A DNA stretch of 63,464 bases from Clostridiales bacterium (GCA_017428155.1 JAFRRJ010000002.1:1-63464), one strand, 5' to 3'; shown: positions 26,637-35,398, counted from the first letter of the stretch. Translations and numbers: made by a program. The notes: a model not told the origin generated them from the letters alone.

Positions 26637-27938
26637 ATGAGCGATAAGAAGGTTTATACCTGTTTTTGTACTGACATTATCCATGAAGGACACCTGAACA
26701 TCATTAACAAGGCCAAGGAATTAGGCTCTGTTACCGTAGGTGTACTCTGTGATTCTGAGATGGTCAGATATAACAGATTTCCCCAGAAGTCTGTTGAAGA
26801 GAAGATCGAGATGATCAAGGCCATCCCCGGAGTTGATAATGTAATCGTTCAGAACCACATCATGTATGATGAAGTGGTTAAAGAACTCCGTCCTGATTAT
26901 ATTGTCCACGGCAATAACTGGAGTTCACCTGCCATGGCCGTTATCAAGGAGAATATTCTGAGTCTTCTTGCCGAATACGGCGGAGAGCTCGTTGAAGTGC
27001 CTTACACATTTAATGAAGCAATTCAGAAGATCGACCGCCAGATGACTGAGAAGCTCGCTATGCCTGAGTTCAGAAGAGGCAGATTAAGAAAGCTCCTTTC
27101 CATCGTTCCCATCGTAAAGACCATCGAAGTTCACAGCGGTATCACGGGCCTCATCGCCGAGAAGACTGTTGTAGCTAACGGCGAGCACATCGACCAGTTC
27201 GATGCTATGTGGATCAGCTCACTCTGCGATTCCACTGCAAAGGGCAAGCCTGATATCGAACTTGTAGACATGACAAGCCGTTTTAGAACTATAGATGATG
27301 TCATGGAAGTTACTACAAAGCCTATCATCTTCGACGGTGATACAGGCGGACTTACAGAACACTTCGTATATACAGTACGTACTCTTGAGCGTATGGGCGT
27401 ATCTGCAATAATTATCGAAGATAAGAAGGGACTTAAGAAGAATTCCCTCTTCGGTACAGAAGTTAAGCAGACTCAGGCTACAATAGAGGAATTCTCCGAG
27501 AAGATCAGGGCAGGCAAGAAGGCTCAGCTCTCTGAAGAGTTCATGATCATTGCACGTATTGAGAGCCTTATTCTTGAACAGGGTATGGAAGATGCTCTTG
27601 CACGTGCCAAGGCATTTGTTGAAGCCGGAGCAGACGGCATCATGATCCACAGCCGCAAGAAGGATCCTGCTGAGATCCTTGAATTCTGCGACAAGTTCAG
27701 AGAATTCAATAAGAAGACACCTCTTGTAGTCGTTCCTTCCTCATTTAACACTGTATATGAGGATGAACTCGTTGCTCACGGTGTTAATATCGTAATCTAC
27801 GCGAACCAGCTTACAAGAGCTGCTTTCCCTGCAATGAAGTCAACCGCAGAGGATATCCTGAGATATCACAGAGCTGCAGAGGTCGATTCCAGATTGCTTC
27901 CTATCAAGCAGATCATTTCACTTATTGACGAGCTCTGA
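26637..27938 (+). CDS. Phosphoenolpyruvate mutase with N-terminal cytidylyltransferase domain (copy 2)
   Basis: The 433-residue paralogue of the 20801-22096 protein has the same domain order. A cytidylyltransferase domain with HEGH comes first, then a PEP mutase barrel with EDKKGLKKNS near residue 260 and FDGDTGGLTEHF. The barrel is nearly identical between copies, while the N-terminal domains differ more (HGNNW here, HGDNW in copy 1). Synonymous sites differ widely, so this is an old pair under protein-level constraint. It has its own promoter and GGAGG site, and starts a run that includes phosphonopyruvate decarboxylase. Confidence 0.93.
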   Translation: MSDKKVYTCFCTDIIHEGHLNIINKAKELGSVTVGVLCDSEMVRYNRFPQKSVEEKIEMIKAIPGVDNVIVQNHIMYDEVVKELRPDYIVHGNNWSSPAMAVIKENILSLLAEYGGELVEVPYTFNEAIQKIDRQMTEKLAMPEFRRGRLRKLLSIVPIVKTIEVHSGITGLIAEKTVVANGEHIDQFDAMWISSLCDSTAKGKPDIELVDMTSRFRTIDDVMEVTTKPIIFDGDTGGLTEHFVYTVRTLERMGVSAIIIEDKKGLKKNSLFGTEVKQTQATIEEFSEKIRAGKKAQLSEEFMIIARIESLILEQGMEDALARAKAFVEAGADGIMIHSRKKDPAEILEFCDKFREFNKKTPLVVVPSSFNTVYEDELVAHGVNIVIYANQLTRAAFPAMKSTAEDILRYHRAAEVDSRLLPIKQIISLIDEL

Positions 27939-27940
27939 TC

Positions 27941-28684
27941 ATGGAAATAGCGATCCTGTCTGATATACATGGTAATGTTTCCGCGTTGGAAAGTGTCTTA
28001 AAAGATCTTAAGACTAACCACAACCCGCAAAAAATAGCTTTATTAGGCGACTTTATCGATTACGGTATGCGCTCTAATGAGGCTATTTCCATGATAAAAG
28101 CTTTGGATATTCCTGTAGTCTGCAATATCTGGGGCAACCATGAGCAGGCAATAATGGAAGATGACTATGAGAGTTTCTCTTCGGAAAGAGGCAGAGTATC
28201 TGCAAAGAATACGAAGGCTAACCTCACCAAAGAGTCTTTCAGGTATTTGGATGAGATTGAAGGCAAGGCCGGCAAAGCCGAGTTTGAGCTTGAAGGCAAG
28301 AAGTTCCTTGCCATACACGGCAGTCTCACAGATCCATACTGGAAAGCAATATTTCCTGATAAGGGCAACGGTACAGACGGAATGTTTGAAGGATATGAGC
28401 CCTATGACTACGTTTTATCGGGTCACAGTCACTATGCTCATGTATTCGAGCATTTCTATCCTGTAGATAACTCGGAATACCGCAATAAGAAGAAAGTTAT
28501 CTTCATCAATCCGGGCAGTGTCGGCCAGCCCAGGAACCATAATCCCAAGGCACAGTATGCTATACTTGATACCTGTAATGGCGTATCTCTTATATCGGTT
28601 CCATACGATATTTTATTTGAACAGAGTTTGTTCACCGATAAGGTGGATACTTTCTATAGAGACAGATTAACGAACGGAGTGTGA
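27941..28684 (+). CDS. Calcineurin-like metallophosphoesterase
   Basis: A 247-residue cytosolic metallophosphoesterase with all core motifs: SDIHGN, GDFIDYG, GNHE, AIHGS and GHSH. The subgroup includes diadenosine tetraphosphatases, YfcE-type phosphodiesterases and uncharacterised enzymes. It begins three bases after the PEP mutase stop, so it is probably part of the phosphonate branch. It could hydrolyse a nucleotide or phosphate ester intermediate. The actual substrate is unknown. Confidence 0.85.
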   Translation: MEIAILSDIHGNVSALESVLKDLKTNHNPQKIALLGDFIDYGMRSNEAISMIKALDIPVVCNIWGNHEQAIMEDDYESFSSERGRVSAKNTKANLTKESFRYLDEIEGKAGKAEFELEGKKFLAIHGSLTDPYWKAIFPDKGNGTDGMFEGYEPYDYVLSGHSHYAHVFEHFYPVDNSEYRNKKKVIFINPGSVGQPRNHNPKAQYAILDTCNGVSLISVPYDILFEQSLFTDKVDTFYRDRLTNGV

Positions 28685-28689
28685 TCACA

Positions 28690-29685
28690 ATGAATAATCT
28701 CTATGTAATCAGTGGTGTAACCGGCATGACCGGTAATGAGCTCGTAAGGCAGATCCTTAATGGCAATAAGGGCAGTGTAGTAGGTTTTGACAACTTCTTC
28801 TGCTCTTCGATCGATACAGTTGAAGACTGCATCGGAGACAAGAGATTCGAGTTTTTCCAGTATGACATCAACAATGCAGCTCAGATGGCTGAGATCGAAT
28901 ATAAGATCCAGAAGATGAAGAAGGATTTTGACAAGGTCTTCTATATCAACTGTGCAGCCGTTGTACACACGGAATATTTCTACCACGTAAATACAACATT
29001 CGATACCAACCTTCTCGGTATGAGGACTTTCTTAAATCAGGCAATCGCAGTAGGCGCTGATGCATATATCAACTGCTCTACTTCAGAAGTATATTCCATG
29101 CAGTCCTTTAAGGAAGGCGGCGTAAAGGAATCTGATTATCTTCTTATGTCTGATGCTGAGCACAGCCAGAGAACATCTTATGCTACAGGTAAGCTCCTTA
29201 CAGAGTTCTTCTTGAAGGATGCCGTAGATAACGGACAGATCAAGGGCGCATCATTAAGATTTGCCAACGTATACAGCAAGAACGAGAGATTTGCAAAGCA
29301 TATCCTTCCTCATATCGTTAACAGCCTTCTTACTGACGGCAAGGTCGTTCTCCTTGAGAACTCCAAGATCAACAAGAGAACATTCCTTCATAATATCGAC
29401 AGCTGTGACGCTGTTCTTCACCTTCTTGAGCATGAAGATGCCCTTGACGGCAGCGTTTATAATGTTGCAACTGAAGAAGAGATCTCTATCCTGGATCTTG
29501 TTGCTCTTATCGCTGACAAGCTCGGCATCAAGGATCCTGAGATCACATTCGAAGGCTATAGAGAGTCTGATCCAGTAAGACGAGTTCTCAGCACAGAGAA
29601 GTTAAGAACAAGGACCGGATGGGCTCCTAAGATCACATTATCTGAAGGCATCGACATGATCGTCGATTACAGGAAGAATTCATGA
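28690..29685 (+). CDS. NAD-dependent epimerase/dehydratase (extended SDR)
   Basis: A 331-residue extended SDR. The nucleotide-binding loop is GVTGMTGNELV; further motifs are NCAAVVH, STSEVYSM, YATGKLLTE (Tyr/Lys pair) and RFANVYS. The closest general type is UDP-sugar epimerase/decarboxylase. ATG 28690 is ten bases after GGAG; GTG 28681 overlaps the previous stop and lacks spacing. It lies inside the second phosphonate run between PEP mutase and decarboxylase, where such an enzyme is not expected. The substrate is unknown. Confidence 0.82.
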   Translation: MNNLYVISGVTGMTGNELVRQILNGNKGSVVGFDNFFCSSIDTVEDCIGDKRFEFFQYDINNAAQMAEIEYKIQKMKKDFDKVFYINCAAVVHTEYFYHVNTTFDTNLLGMRTFLNQAIAVGADAYINCSTSEVYSMQSFKEGGVKESDYLLMSDAEHSQRTSYATGKLLTEFFLKDAVDNGQIKGASLRFANVYSKNERFAKHILPHIVNSLLTDGKVVLLENSKINKRTFLHNIDSCDAVLHLLEHEDALDGSVYNVATEEEISILDLVALIADKLGIKDPEITFEGYRESDPVRRVLSTEKLRTRTGWAPKITLSEGIDMIVDYRKNS

Positions 29686-30440
29686 AGATATTTCTTACCA
29701 CAGTAGCAGGGTCAGCAACGAGGTTCTCCGAGAGTGTCGGAAAGCCCACTGTTAAGTGCATTTATAACAGGGAAGACCCTAATAAGACACTCCTTAATCA
29801 TATGCTCACACAGGCAAAGGATTACGATATTTTTGTTATCGTAGGCGGCTTTCTTATCAGTGAGCTCGAGAAGTATATTGATGAAGTCCTCACAGAGGAA
29901 CAGAAGAACAAGATCATTCTTGTAGACAACAAGTTTTACAAGGAATACGGTTCAGGCTGGAGCCTTTATCTCGGAGTAAAAGCTGTATTTGACAAATTCG
30001 GCACTGATTTTGACGAGATATTATTTGCTGAAGGCGATCTCTTCGTTGATGATGAGAGCATGAACAGTGTTATGAATACTTCTAACAGCGTTATCACCAT
30101 CAATTCGGAAGCCATCAGGGCAAAGAAAGCCGTAGCGCTTTACTATGATCTTGATAATGTTCCGCATTATATCTACGACACATCTCACGGACAGTTAAAG
30201 ATAGATGAGCCGTTTACTGCGATCTATAACTCCGGTCAGATCTGGAAGTTTGCTGACAGCAGGCTTCTCTTCGATACGACTGAAGATATTGAGCCTTCTA
30301 AGCATGAAGGCACCAATCTGGTTCTTATTAATGAATATTTCCAGAGACTTGCGAGAGCAGGCAAAGAAATAGACGTAATACCAATGAAGACCTGGATCAA
30401 CTGCAACACGATCAATGATTTTGTTACAGCAGGTCTTTAA
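29682..30440 (+). CDS. Divergent nucleotidyltransferase, LicC-like
   Basis: A 252-residue protein with a sugar-nucleotidyltransferase fold. The N-terminal loop is AGSATRFSESVGKPTVK, a divergent form of the GxGxR...PK signature; GSGWSLYLG replaces the NxxYSLY motif of LicC, and FAEGDLFVD gives the metal aspartates. It overlaps the previous gene by four bases. It is the third LicC-like domain near the phosphonate genes (with 23257 and 24342). It may activate a further head group or a sugar with CTP or UTP. Confidence 0.75.
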   Translation: MKIFLTTVAGSATRFSESVGKPTVKCIYNREDPNKTLLNHMLTQAKDYDIFVIVGGFLISELEKYIDEVLTEEQKNKIILVDNKFYKEYGSGWSLYLGVKAVFDKFGTDFDEILFAEGDLFVDDESMNSVMNTSNSVITINSEAIRAKKAVALYYDLDNVPHYIYDTSHGQLKIDEPFTAIYNSGQIWKFADSRLLFDTTEDIEPSKHEGTNLVLINEYFQRLARAGKEIDVIPMKTWINCNTINDFVTAGL

Positions 30441-30458
30441 TAGAAAGGATAACAGGAT

Positions 30459-31646
30459 ATGATCAATGACAAACTTAAGCTTATCAAGCAGCACGACAAA
30501 GAGGGAAAGATCAAGGTCATGATCATAGGCCTTGGAAGTGTAGGCAACTATCTTCTTACATATCTTCTCTCAACGGCAGATGAGAAACTTGAGATTATCG
30601 TGGCAGGCAGAAATGCCGACAAGCTTCAGTGCGATGTAAATATCGCACGAGTAGCAGCTCTTATAAGACGTCAGAACAGATCTAACGTTATTGTTGACGG
30701 CACATGCGATCTCGAGAATGTCGATTCTATCGCTGAATGCATCAGAAGACACAAGCCCGATTTCATCGTCAATACAAGCCGTGTATATTCCGGTCTCAAG
30801 TATGGTTCAATCTCATGGAAGAATGTAAGAGCATACGGCATCTGGACACCTTTATCGATCAAGTATATCCGCAACATCATGCTCGCTTATGAGAAGGCTG
30901 ACGGCAAGGGCGTAGTTATCAATACATCTTATTCTGACGGTACTATCCCGTGGCTTAAGAGCGCCGGCAAGGCTTATCCTGATTTTGGTTCAGGCAACCT
31001 TAATCATCTCCTTCCGAGACTTAAGTTCGCAATTGCAGCCGAGAAGGGTATAGAGGACTTCTGGAATATCAATGTTGATATCGCTACAGCTCATTTCCAC
31101 GATGTTGTAATCAGCAAGGAAGGCCAGAATGAAGGTCTTGTACAGCTTATCAATATTGAATATAAGGGCGAGAAGATCGAGATAGACCAGGATTATCTGT
31201 TAAGCAAGTGTGTTATCTCCATGCCCACTGATTCCAAGCGCAACATGATGAATGCTTCGTCTAACTTCGATATTATAGCAAGCATCCTTAAGGCGATCAG
31301 AGAGAATACGAAGACCAAGTTCTTCTCACCCGGAGTATTCGGTAATATAGGCGGATTCCCCGTTATTGTTGACGGAACTACTGATGAGCCAAAATGCTAT
31401 ATCGATGAGAGCATTTTTACTATGGAGGACATGGTATTAAAGAACAGACAGTCTTTAGCTCTTGACGGTGTCGAGGATATAAAGGCCGGCAATCTTGTCT
31501 ATACTGATGCGCTCATAGAGAAGGCTCAGAAGGCATTTGGCGCCACACTCCCCAAGACTGTACATTTTGATGAGATAGATGCTACCGCTGATTTCATCAT
31601 TAATAGTATAATTAATCCCGCATTAGAAAAGGGTTTAAACAAATAA
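30459..31646 (+). CDS. Rossmann-fold oxidoreductase, saccharopine-dehydrogenase-like
   Basis: The 395-residue protein begins, after a 20-residue basic lead, with a clear dinucleotide-binding loop (MIIGLGSVGNYLLTYL), then VAGRNADKLQCD and a PDFIVNTSR segment, as in saccharopine dehydrogenase-type NAD(P) domains. The rest has no motif I recognise. An AAAGGA/ACAGGA site precedes ATG. Its place directly before the phosphonopyruvate decarboxylase suggests oxidation or reduction of an intermediate specific to this branch, but that is inference. Confidence 0.65.
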   Translation: MINDKLKLIKQHDKEGKIKVMIIGLGSVGNYLLTYLLSTADEKLEIIVAGRNADKLQCDVNIARVAALIRRQNRSNVIVDGTCDLENVDSIAECIRRHKPDFIVNTSRVYSGLKYGSISWKNVRAYGIWTPLSIKYIRNIMLAYEKADGKGVVINTSYSDGTIPWLKSAGKAYPDFGSGNLNHLLPRLKFAIAAEKGIEDFWNINVDIATAHFHDVVISKEGQNEGLVQLINIEYKGEKIEIDQDYLLSKCVISMPTDSKRNMMNASSNFDIIASILKAIRENTKTKFFSPGVFGNIGGFPVIVDGTTDEPKCYIDESIFTMEDMVLKNRQSLALDGVEDIKAGNLVYTDALIEKAQKAFGATLPKTVHFDEIDATADFIINSIINPALEKGLNK

Positions 31647-31661
31647 GGCAGGTGAATTGAT

Positions 31662-32783
31662 TTGAAGGTAGAAAAGTTAGTAGAGATCATAGGTTCAGAT
31701 TTTTATACAGGCGTTCCGGATTCACAGCTCAAAGCGCTGTGCAATTATCTTATGAACACCTATGGTATAGACGAGCACCACCATGTAATTGCTGCAAATG
31801 AGGGCAACTGCACAGCTCTGGCGGCAGGTTACCATCTTGCTACAGGCAAGGTCCCCGTAGTTTATATGCAGAATTCGGGCGAGGGCAACATCATAAATCC
31901 TGTTGCATCTCTGCTTAACGATAAGGTTTATGCGATCCCGGTAGTCTTTATTGTAGGCTGGAGAGGCGAGCCGGGTATTCACGACGAGCCTCAGCACATC
32001 TATCAGGGTGAAGTTACAGTAAAGCTTCTTGAAGACATGGATATCAAGCCTTTCATCATCGGTAAGGAGACTACTGACGAAGAAGCAGAAGCAGCTATGG
32101 CTGAGTTTAAGGATATCCTTAAGTCCGGCAAGGATGTTGCATTCGTCATCAGAAAAGGTGCTCTGTCATACGATGAGAAGGTCGTATATAAGAATGACAA
32201 CGATATGGTAAGAGAAGATATAATCAAGCATATCGTTGCCGTTACAGGTGAAGATCCAATCATCTCCACAACAGGAAAGGCTTCAAGAGAGCTCTTTGAG
32301 ACCAGAGTTGCTAACGGACAGTCTCATAAGTACGATTTCCTTACTGTAGGATCCATGGGCCACAGCTCTTCAATCGCTTTAGGCGTAGCTATCAATAAGC
32401 CTGATCAGAAGATATGGTGTGTTGACGGTGACGGTGCTGTCCTTATGCACATGGGTTCCATGGCTGTCTTAGGTGCCAATAAGCCCAATAATCTTGTGCA
32501 TGTAGTCATTAATAACGGCGCTCACGAGACGGTTGGCGGGATGCCGACAGTAGCAGGCTCTATCGATCTTGTCGGTGTAGCAAAGGCCTGCGGCTATCCC
32601 TATGCGGTAAAGGTAGATTCATTTGAAGCTTTGGACAGTGAACTTAAGGCTGCAAAAGAGCGTAATGAGTTATCCCTGATCGAAGTATCCTGCAGCATTG
32701 GTGCACGTGACGATCTCGGAAGGCCTACGACAACTGCGCTTGAGAATAAAGAGAACTTTATGGAGTATCTGAAGACTCTGTAA
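31662..32783 (+). CDS. ppd: Phosphonopyruvate decarboxylase
   Basis: This TPP enzyme decarboxylates phosphonopyruvate to phosphonoacetaldehyde and so pulls the unfavourable PEP mutase reaction. The 373-residue protein starts with FYTGVPDSQLKALC, has NEGNCTALAAGYHLATGK (the conserved Glu), QNSGEGN, and the TPP-Mg motif GDGAVLMHMGSMAVLG with NNGAHETVGG, as in known Ppd proteins. TTG 31662 follows AGGTG at good spacing. It is the only copy in the window, so both the AEP and the other phosphonate branch would rely on it. Confidence 0.94.
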   Translation: MKVEKLVEIIGSDFYTGVPDSQLKALCNYLMNTYGIDEHHHVIAANEGNCTALAAGYHLATGKVPVVYMQNSGEGNIINPVASLLNDKVYAIPVVFIVGWRGEPGIHDEPQHIYQGEVTVKLLEDMDIKPFIIGKETTDEEAEAAMAEFKDILKSGKDVAFVIRKGALSYDEKVVYKNDNDMVREDIIKHIVAVTGEDPIISTTGKASRELFETRVANGQSHKYDFLTVGSMGHSSSIALGVAINKPDQKIWCVDGDGAVLMHMGSMAVLGANKPNNLVHVVINNGAHETVGGMPTVAGSIDLVGVAKACGYPYAVKVDSFEALDSELKAAKERNELSLIEVSCSIGARDDLGRPTTTALENKENFMEYLKTL

Positions 32784-32806
32784 GTTTAGAACGGAACAAT
32801 TACGGC

Positions 32807-33646
32807 ATGGGAACAATTAAGTATCTTACACATGAGGAATTCCGCAAACTGCAGTTAACGCAGATTCCCCTTATAGAAGAGGTTGACCGCGTCTGCAGAA
32901 AGCATAATATCAAATACACGATAGCCTGCGGAACTTTGTTGGGGGCAGTAAGACATAAAGGTTATATCCCGTGGGATGACGACGCAGACATCACTATGCT
33001 GCGCGAGGATTACGAGAATTTCCGCAAAGTCGCTCACGAGATGGACCCTTCGATAGCTTTCTTTCAGGATCACTATAATGATCCTGAATATCTATGGGGT
33101 TATGCAAAGGTAAGAAGGATCGGTACCAAGTTTATCCGTGTAGGGCAGGAGCATATTCACTGCAAGACCGGCGTTGCCATTGATATCTTTCCTTTGGATG
33201 ACTGCCCAAAGAGCATTATCGGACAGTTCTTTCAGGATATCGACTGCTTCTTCATAAGAAAGATCCCGTATTCCCGTGTCGCAAAATACAGCACAAAGGG
33301 CTTAGAGAAGCTCGGCTACAGCTTCCTGTCCTTATTCTCTGTAGAGAAGGTTTTTAGAAGAATTGAGCATTATGCGAAGAAGAGCAATAACTCTACGCCT
33401 AATAATGTAAGGCTTCTGAGCATCATGTCCTGGGGTAAGATCTGGAGGAAGCATCCTCTGAAGCAAAGGTATTCCATGCCTAAGCAGTGGTTCCTTGAAC
33501 GTGCTGAATATGACTTTGAAGGTCATAAGTTCTACGGCATCAAAGATTACGATGCTTTCCTCGAATTCTTATACGGCGATTATATGACCTTACCGCCTGA
33601 AGATAAGAGAGAGCCTCACGCTCCTGTATCGGATTATGAATTCTAA
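32807..33646 (+). CDS. LicD family phosphotransferase (copy 2)
   Basis: The 279-residue paralogue of the 19699 protein has CRKHNIKYTIACGTLLGAVR, HKGYIPWDDDADITM (full DDD, where copy 1 has DND), GYAKVRRIGT, HCKTGVAIDIFPLDD and LPPEDKR. It closes the second phosphonate run and is well placed to move the second CMP-phosphonate onto a glycan. The central third differs most from copy 1, so acceptor or donor choice may differ. Confidence 0.87.
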   Translation: MGTIKYLTHEEFRKLQLTQIPLIEEVDRVCRKHNIKYTIACGTLLGAVRHKGYIPWDDDADITMLREDYENFRKVAHEMDPSIAFFQDHYNDPEYLWGYAKVRRIGTKFIRVGQEHIHCKTGVAIDIFPLDDCPKSIIGQFFQDIDCFFIRKIPYSRVAKYSTKGLEKLGYSFLSLFSVEKVFRRIEHYAKKSNNSTPNNVRLLSIMSWGKIWRKHPLKQRYSMPKQWFLERAEYDFEGHKFYGIKDYDAFLEFLYGDYMTLPPEDKREPHAPVSDYEF

Positions 33647-33882
33647 TGCGTGGGCGGGAAGACAAATTGTAATAAGCCTTGCTTGATACAGCATTTGTTG
33701 TAGTCATTTCCGTAAATTTTAATAACCTATTTATACATGTTTATACATGCCTGTAATATCTTTTCTTAAAATGAAAGACTTATTTTTCATTTGCTGATTT
33801 TGTTGTTTATTTGATAACCGCGTGAGAATCTGTTTGTCTTGTTAAGGATAGATATTCCTTATTTCAACAAAAGAGGGAGTTT

Positions 33883-33981
33883 ATGAATGATTGCTACAGT
33901 TTTGATGAGGATGAATATCATAAAGCATTAAATAATCATCTTATATTAGTGGTTGTTACAAATTCTGTCTTGTCTGTGTGA
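33883..33981 (+). CDS. Possible 32-residue small peptide or gene remnant
   Basis: An ATG follows GAGGGAG with only three bases spacing and opens 32 codons, acidic at first and hydrophobic at the end (HLILVVVTNSVLSV). I recognise no family. It could be a leader peptide, a small membrane peptide or debris of a lost gene. The start spacing is poor. Confidence 0.25.
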   Translation: MNDCYSFDEDEYHKALNNHLILVVVTNSVLSV

Positions 33982-33997
33982 GTTTTATAGCTATAAT
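33970..33997 (+). promoter_or_regulatory. Promoter of the 34026 glycosyltransferase
   Basis: TTGTCT (33970-33975), 16 bases, TATAAT (33992-33997). The TTG start at 34026 follows 28 bases later with AAAGGA between them. Confidence 0.55.
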
Positions 33998-34025
33998 TCT
34001 TTCTAACTAGAAAGGATAAATAGAA

Positions 34026-35084
34026 TTGGAACCATTAGTAAGTATTATTATTCCGTTCTATAACACAGATATAAAACTCTTTGAACGTTGCATAAATAGT
34101 GTTATTGAACAGGAATATAGGAATATTGAATGTATTGTTGTAGATGACGGTAGTAGCGAAGAATATGCTTCTTTTCTTCAGGAATGCTTTGAATTAGACA
34201 AAAGAGTCCGGATATATCACAAAACTAACGGTGGACTTGGAAATACCAGAAATTATGGTGTTAGTCAGGCTCGTGGTGAATATATATTCTTTCTTGATTC
34301 GGATGACTTTATTTCCCCGTTTGCAATTCAAAACGGTGTAGATCTTGCTCAGAAGAACAATGCAGATGTTGTTATCGGATGCTCGGTACATGTATTACCT
34401 GATGAATTCCGCGATTATAAAGAAAAAGAAAGTAAAACTTTTATTCTGAATAATAGGGAAGATTTTATTGAACTGACGGCTCACATATCTGGTTATAAGA
34501 ATCCGCGTTTTTCTTGTGATAACGGTAATTTCGGTCCGTCTGCTTGGTCTAAGCTTGTCAAACGTCAGACTGCTGAACAAATACAGTTTGTAAACGACAA
34601 GTACTGGGGAGAGGAGTGCCTTTGGTGTTTATCGCTGTTTAGTCTTTGTGAAAAGGTCGTAATAGCTGATATCATTTGGTATAACTATGTAATAAACCCT
34701 AAGTCTATGATCCGAAAATATGCGGGTGACAGGAGCATCGAGTTTACTACTAGAGCAAGACAGGAATATGCTTTAGCTAAACAGAAATGGCCTGAATGTA
34801 TGCAAACAGCATATTATAGTGTTTTTTATGGCCTGTTTAATTACGTGCGTACCGACATATGCAATCCTAATAATCCAAGGACTAAGAAAGAACGTTATCT
34901 GGATTTTTGTACCGCAATCTCTTTTGATGAATTTATCGAGATGGTCAACAATATAAGATTTGATAATGAACAACGCTTCATTCATAAGAATATAAAGGAA
35001 CTCATTATGTTTTTTCTGAAGAAAAATTGTAAATGGGCTGCATTTGAACTGCTTAATCTTTGCAATAAAAGAATCAGATTCTAA
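34026..35084 (+). CDS. Glycosyltransferase family 2
   Basis: A 352-residue GT-A enzyme: VSIIIPFYNTD at the N terminus, VVDDGSSE, GGLGNTRNYGVSQARG and FLDSDDFI, typical of GT2 enzymes in capsule loci. The start is TTG 34026, nine bases after AAAGGA. It is much more AT-rich than the genes before it, has its own promoter, and is isolated between two stretches of debris. It may be an acquired add-on that modifies one of the two glycans. Confidence 0.88.
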   Translation: MEPLVSIIIPFYNTDIKLFERCINSVIEQEYRNIECIVVDDGSSEEYASFLQECFELDKRVRIYHKTNGGLGNTRNYGVSQARGEYIFFLDSDDFISPFAIQNGVDLAQKNNADVVIGCSVHVLPDEFRDYKEKESKTFILNNREDFIELTAHISGYKNPRFSCDNGNFGPSAWSKLVKRQTAEQIQFVNDKYWGEECLWCLSLFSLCEKVVIADIIWYNYVINPKSMIRKYAGDRSIEFTTRARQEYALAKQKWPECMQTAYYSVFYGLFNYVRTDICNPNNPRTKKERYLDFCTAISFDEFIEMVNNIRFDNEQRFIHKNIKELIMFFLKKNCKWAAFELLNLCNKRIRF

Positions 35085-35197
35085 AGCTATTTGGCGTGAC
35101 AGTAGTAGAGATCACAAAAGGGCTTAAAGATTATATTTCTTGTATTTTTACAACAAGTTATTTTGGAAACAAACTTTAGGATTAAGATTTACCGTAA

Positions 35198-35371
35198 GAA
35201 ATATGTCCAATTATTCACTGTTATAATGAGTTCCAAAAGCTTGGAATAACACCTTCGCTTTATGAACATGATCGTCCTGCGTCGATAGACTTTCTCAAAA
35301 AACTAAGTAAGACATACAAAGAGATTTCTGATGAGATAGATGCTGAAGTTGAAGTTGAAGACGAAGAATAA
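35198..35371 (+). pseudogene. C-terminal fragment of an unknown protein
   Basis: An open frame of 57 codons runs from a stop at 35195 to TAA 35369-35371 with no in-frame ATG, GTG or TTG near its beginning. It encodes a soluble, helix-prone sequence (LGITPSLYEHDRPASIDFL) that ends in an acidic tail. It looks like the last part of a lost gene; I do not recognise the parent family. Confidence 0.35.
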
Positions 35372-35389
35372 TATTTTACGGCTAATGCG

Positions 35390-35398
35390 TGATATAAT
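35390..35398 (+). promoter_or_regulatory. Extended -10 promoter abutting the LCP start codon
   Basis: TGATATAAT ends only six bases before ATG 35405, which is the spacing expected between a -10 box and the transcription start. No Shine-Dalgarno sequence precedes the ATG, so the transcript may be leaderless. Confidence 0.5.

Larger units (their letters stand above)
33647..34025 (+). other. AT-rich intergenic region with hairpin, direct repeat and promoter
   Basis: TTTATACATG is directly repeated at 33730-33749. AAATGAAA (33769-33776) pairs with TTTCATTT (33785-33792), a weak hairpin that may end the upstream operon. A tiny reading frame lies at 33883-33981 and a promoter at 33970-33997. Base composition turns markedly more AT-rich here than in the preceding genes. 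Confidence 0.5.
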
